DNA of 64,000 nucleotides, from the NCBI GenBank assembly GCA_949152475.1, contig OX424561.1, forward strand, positions 28,266,481 to 28,330,480. The letters run 5' to 3'. Numbering within the stretch: position 1 is the first letter of the stretch; each line of letters opens with the position of its first letter. The position numbers and the translations under genes are program-made. Positions 61,372-64,000 of the stretch are shown in pieces. The DNA comes from Terebella lapidaria. Lineage: Eukaryota > Annelida > Polychaeta > Terebellida > Terebellidae. Below the pieces are notes generated by a model that saw only the letters and a program-made list of their open reading frames with translations, had not been told where the DNA came from and made no database searches.

Positions 61372-63867
61372 AACAATGTGGTGATGTGATTCCAGTTGTG
61401 TTGGTTAATAATCGTCTGTGAACATTGACCAAATGCATTATCATTATAGTGGTGGCTCTAGTGAGCACCAATGTAACTTGTAAGTGAATTTGTTACAAAA
61501 TATGTTAATACCTTTCTTGAGCATCCTCCTCTGTACAGCATAATACCAACCAGAGCGGGAACGAACTTCCATTTGAAGGGCCTCGTCTTGTATAACAACA
61601 TGGCAATGCACGTACCAAGTGTCATACTTAACTTTTGTCTGCGATTAAAAAAAATTAGCCCAAAGGCTAAGATAGGTTACCGGACAATTTTGGTTTGGCC
61701 ATGGCAGCATTGGCAGGTAACAGACCTCTTACCAATCAAGGTTCGCAGTGTAAACATATGACCTTGGGATTTACCAATCAAGGTCATCCGTATGAACTTC
61801 GATGTTACCATTACATTTGATATTCTATATGTTGGGTGGAATCGTTTAGGCCGCTCAGGTCAATTTACACATTCCAAGTCAGACATTTGGCACTGAAGGT
61901 CATCTGACGTCAAGTTCAAGGTCATCATTAGTTGTGCCATATATGTCTTCCTATATGTTCATAATGCAAACATGAGCTCTATCTGCAAGCATTTCATCTA
62001 TAGAGGCAAATCTGGGCATTTTTTGACCCCAAAATGGCTGTTTTGACCTTTCAAGGTCATCGAAGGTCAAATTCAAGGTCACCACACAAGTCGACATATA
62101 TGACTTCCCATTTGAAAATGCCAATTTGAAAATGCCAATGCAAACATGAGCTCTATCTGCAAGCATTTCATCTATAGAGGCAAATCTGGGCATTTTTTTT
62201 ACCCCAAAATGGCTGTTTTGACCTTTCAAGGTCATCGAAGGTCAAATTCAAGGTCACCACACAAGTCGCCATATATGACTTCCCATTTGAAAATGCCAAT
62301 TTCTAAGCTCTATCTTCAAGCGTTCTATGAGTACAGTCTTGACAGCTCCCATTATGAAGGAAAAAAGTGCTGAAAATTTTCTAAGTCCAAAATTTGGGGC
62401 GAAAATTTTTTTTTTTCGCGTACTCGTCAAAAATTCAAAATGGCCGCCACACGGAGATCGGCGAAGCAAGGGCAACAAAACTAATACACGTCACAGAGGT
62501 ATATAAGAGGAATCTTTTAAAGCAAAAATCTCAAAACTGATCAGACAGTTTTTGAGAAAATACAGACCAGGTGCAAATTTGAGCATTTTTCGACCCCAAA
62601 ATGGCTGTTTTGACCTTTCAAGGTCATTCAAGGTCACCACACAAGTCGCCATATATGACTTCCCATTTGAAAGTGCCAATTTCTAAGCTCTATCTTCAAG
62701 CGTTCTATGAGTACAGTCCGGACAGCTCCCATTATGAAGGAAAAAAGTGCCGAAAATTTTTTTCAAAGGGTGAAAAATTTTTTTTGCAATAGAAATAGCC
62801 CAAAATGGATAGTAATGCGATTTGGGGCGAAAAAAAATTTTTTTGCCGACCCGACAAAAATTCAAAATGGCCGCCACACGGAAACCGGCGAATTTAGGGC
62901 AACCAAACTTATACATATCACAGAGGTATATGAGGGGAATCTTTTGAAACCAAAAACTCAAAACTGATCAGACAGTTTTTGAGAAAATGGCCGTCGAAGT
63001 CCAAAATTGCGCGTTTTTCGACGAAAATGGCCGCCATTTTGAAAAAATTGCGAAAATCAAAAAACAAAAAAATACCTCCTTCTCAAAATATTTTTAGGCA
63101 TTTTTGTGCAAAATTTCAGAAAGATTCGATCGTTAACTTTAAAGATAAAAATGTTAACGACGGACGGACGGACGGACGGACGGACGACGGACGCAACGCC
63201 ATGCCAATAGGTTATCGGACCAAAGGTCCGGTAACCTAAAAAAAAACGTTTTGTGTTCATGTTGTCATTTATATTCAGCACTTCTCTAGGAACTCCAGTA
63301 ATCTAGCTAGCTATATCAATACATCGCACAATCTGTGCATTCTCATTCTATTCATTTACCATTATTTATAAGAAAATATATGTAATTATACACACTGGGC
63401 ATCAGAATTGTCCGAGGTGAGGGTTGCAGCACATATAGCTGAATACAAAGTAGGCATGGAATCTTTCACGTTTTTGCAGATGTCCTGCCACGAAAAATTT
63501 TCCAGAGATTCTCTTGTGACTGTATCTGATAAATCGCTTGTAGTGAGCAAACCGTATCCTCGTACCTCATCTTTTATCTGTGCATAATTATATGTGGTAA
63601 TAAATTTCTTGTTTTCTTACACCATACCATCACCTTGTTGCTTGAAATATTTATTTGAATACTGACTCGGGGGCGTAAGCCCTGTGGATCGCCAGTTCTC
63701 TCCCTTCCCGGGACGTGTGACATAGGCTCTGGCCAGCATGTCGGACTGTACGGGGTTCCGTCCCCGAGGCAGACCGCAGCTCGCCAGGCCCCGCCAGTTA
63801 ACACCGTGGTGATGAACCAGTTTCTGAACGGTGTCCGTAGGTCTGGGAGTGTCGGGTGGGCTGTTAC
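50280..63867 (-). CDS. DUF6589-type protein with two PHD fingers, interlocked with the helicase gene
   Basis: Unique 5' exons 63634-63867, 63396-63570 and 61512-61638 read VNWRGLASCGLPRGR, ENFSWQDICKNVKDSMPTL and IAMLLYKTRPFKWKFVPALV. The middle exons exist twice (copies B and A). A unique terminal part at 50280-50714 reads VREYIRVHQSLKLVQYMG. The core VPVFGDAASVIGMYAAKRSR followed by RLEGIYPAAGDFHRRILHLQ and SARGTLYN-like text, and late HNIPVDRYNEFVNNDFK, match what I recall of DUF6589 (compare FGD...RRMLLLQDTM and NIPLDLHMEHLN). PHD finger 1 is split YCHCGEK / VECSNPWCKGRWYHLPC / WFCCDDC. PHD 2 is WCVCRLKK / ECQAKGNC / LFHPSC / DWFCSLEC. The domain probably acts on DNA as a transposase-like core, an inference. 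The terminal exon seems to need a frame change near 50,600. Confidence 0.65.
51180..53209. mobile_element. 2,030-bp DNA transposon with 57-bp TIRs, iterated subterminal motifs and 6-bp target duplication
   Basis: The ends are inverted 57-bp repeats starting TGTTGAACCCACAAATGTTA with one mismatch, flanked by GCCGGT at 51174-51179 and 53210-53215. Copy B has the uninterrupted site (GGGCCGGTCCACC) near 57,275-57,290. Next to the ends the word CCACAAATGTGAAAA is repeated about ten times on the left and eight on the right in inverted orientation. The interior has four tandem units of about 256 bp starting CTTTCCCCTATTATCA, then a fragment of another repeat rich in GGACGACGGA. No transposase is encoded. 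It splits a coding exon of the DUF6589-PHD gene. Confidence 0.9.
53544..54591 (-). repeat. 524-bp tandem duplication inside a copy A intron
   Basis: The segment starting CCTGATGTAAGTACCTCG at 53,544 restarts at 54,068. Copy B has it once (57,610-58,135). The units are almost identical, so the event is younger than or similar in age to the A/B duplication. The frames in it are intronic and not supported as coding. Confidence 0.85.
56840..60364 (-). repeat. Duplication copy B of the DUF6589-PHD middle exons
   Basis: Copy B holds exons 60219-60254, 60066-60185, 59736-59973, 58587-59621, 58207-58470, 57187-57447 and 56938-57069, which join in phase. The exon at 58587-59621 is nine bases shorter than in copy A: FGLCFDNVGIEE becomes FGLCFGIEE. 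The copy has no transposon insertion and no terminal exon of its own, and eight filler bases separate it from copy A. A message from the unique 5' exons through copy B could reach the terminal exon only by splicing past copy A. Confidence 0.85.
61372..61511. other. Helicase 3' flank
   Basis: Short AT-rich stretch between the helicase stop codon and the third 5' exon of the antisense gene. I saw no canonical AATAAA here, so the helicase 3' end may run into the antisense exon. Confidence 0.3.
61668..63237. mobile_element. Non-autonomous element with TAGGTTACCGGAC ends and a GGAC minisatellite
   Basis: The left end TAGGTTACCGGACAATTTTGG is inverted at the right end (CCAAAGGTCCGGTAACCTA). The interior has about four diverged 130-170-bp units, each with AAAATGGCTGTTTTGACC and AAGGTCA words. 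Near the right end are tandem GGAC repeats followed by GCAACGCCATGCCAATAGG. A fragment of the same family lies at about 52,690-52,990. The element occupies an intron of the DUF6589-PHD gene. Similar non-autonomous elements with tandem cores are common in marine invertebrates; the superfamily is unknown. Confidence 0.7.
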
Positions 63868-64000
63868 CTGGTTACCGTTAATGCTGAAGTAGTTACCGTG
63901 TCCGCAGTGACCTCCGGTGAGCAGCGCCGCCGCAAGGATCCGGAATAGCGGATGCGCGTCCGCAAGGACTCGCGGTGAGAGGACTATCCTCGAGGATCCC
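63868..64000 (-). other. GC-rich window edge, probable upstream exon of the DUF6589-PHD gene
   Basis: The minus strand is open in one frame (ADAHPLFRILAAALLTGGHC) up to a possible donor G|GTAACT that would be in phase with the exon at 63634-63867. The implied intron is only 29 bases, so a simple continuous frame or a different splice is equally possible. The window ends here. Confidence 0.25.

Noticed and set aside
62146-63281. Several 60-90-codon frames on both strands
   Set aside because: All fall in tandem units of a non-coding repetitive element.

Overview
The window is genomic DNA of a multicellular animal. Genes are split by GT-AG introns and separated by long AT-rich spacers. Transposable elements and recent local duplications are plentiful. 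TACATGTA-type palindromes are scattered through the spacers, which together with the repeat types suggests a marine invertebrate such as a lancelet or mollusc. I cannot decide the species.

Layout. (1) 1-10,679: a three-copy tandem duplication (starts 1283, 6342, 8490). Copy 1 carries a 2,162-bp inverted-repeat transposon with a 5-bp target duplication, and copy 3 shows the empty site. (2) 10,745-15,475, plus strand: a seven-exon PRAME/LRRC14-like leucine-rich-repeat gene with a GC-AG intron and a cluster of CRE sites in that intron. (3) About 18,150-37,120: a long inverted-repeat (fold-back) structure. A young Ty3/gypsy LTR retrotransposon (22,744-35,720, minus strand, 4-bp target duplication) is inserted in its right arm. 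(4) 37,200-46,285: a field of inverted-repeat elements, including a 294-bp zero-loop palindrome, a 600-bp element with a 6-bp target duplication and a 2.7-kb palindrome, with one unidentified 159-codon reading frame. (5) 46,879 to the window end: a helicase/transposase-like locus.

The most interesting part is region 5. A RecQ-family helicase gene on the plus strand (exons 48,081-61,371, open through all five exons) is interlocked with a minus-strand gene for a DUF6589-type protein with two split PHD fingers (exons from about 63,867 down to 50,280). The last helicase exon lies in an intron of the minus gene, and most minus-gene exons lie in helicase intron 4. That intron contains a 3.53-kb tandem duplication of the minus gene. 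Copy A was later hit in a coding exon by a 2,030-bp element with 57-bp terminal inverted repeats. Copy B is uninterrupted but has lost nine bases encoding Asp-Asn-Val of a motif I think is conserved, and it lacks the terminal exon. A third minus-strand gene (46,879-47,428) lies head to head with the helicase. I infer a helicase-bearing DNA transposon, or a domesticated descendant of one; the element ends are not visible in the window.

Exon models were built by eye from reading frame, splice sites and phase. Coordinates may be off by a base or two, and nothing was checked against databases or transcripts.
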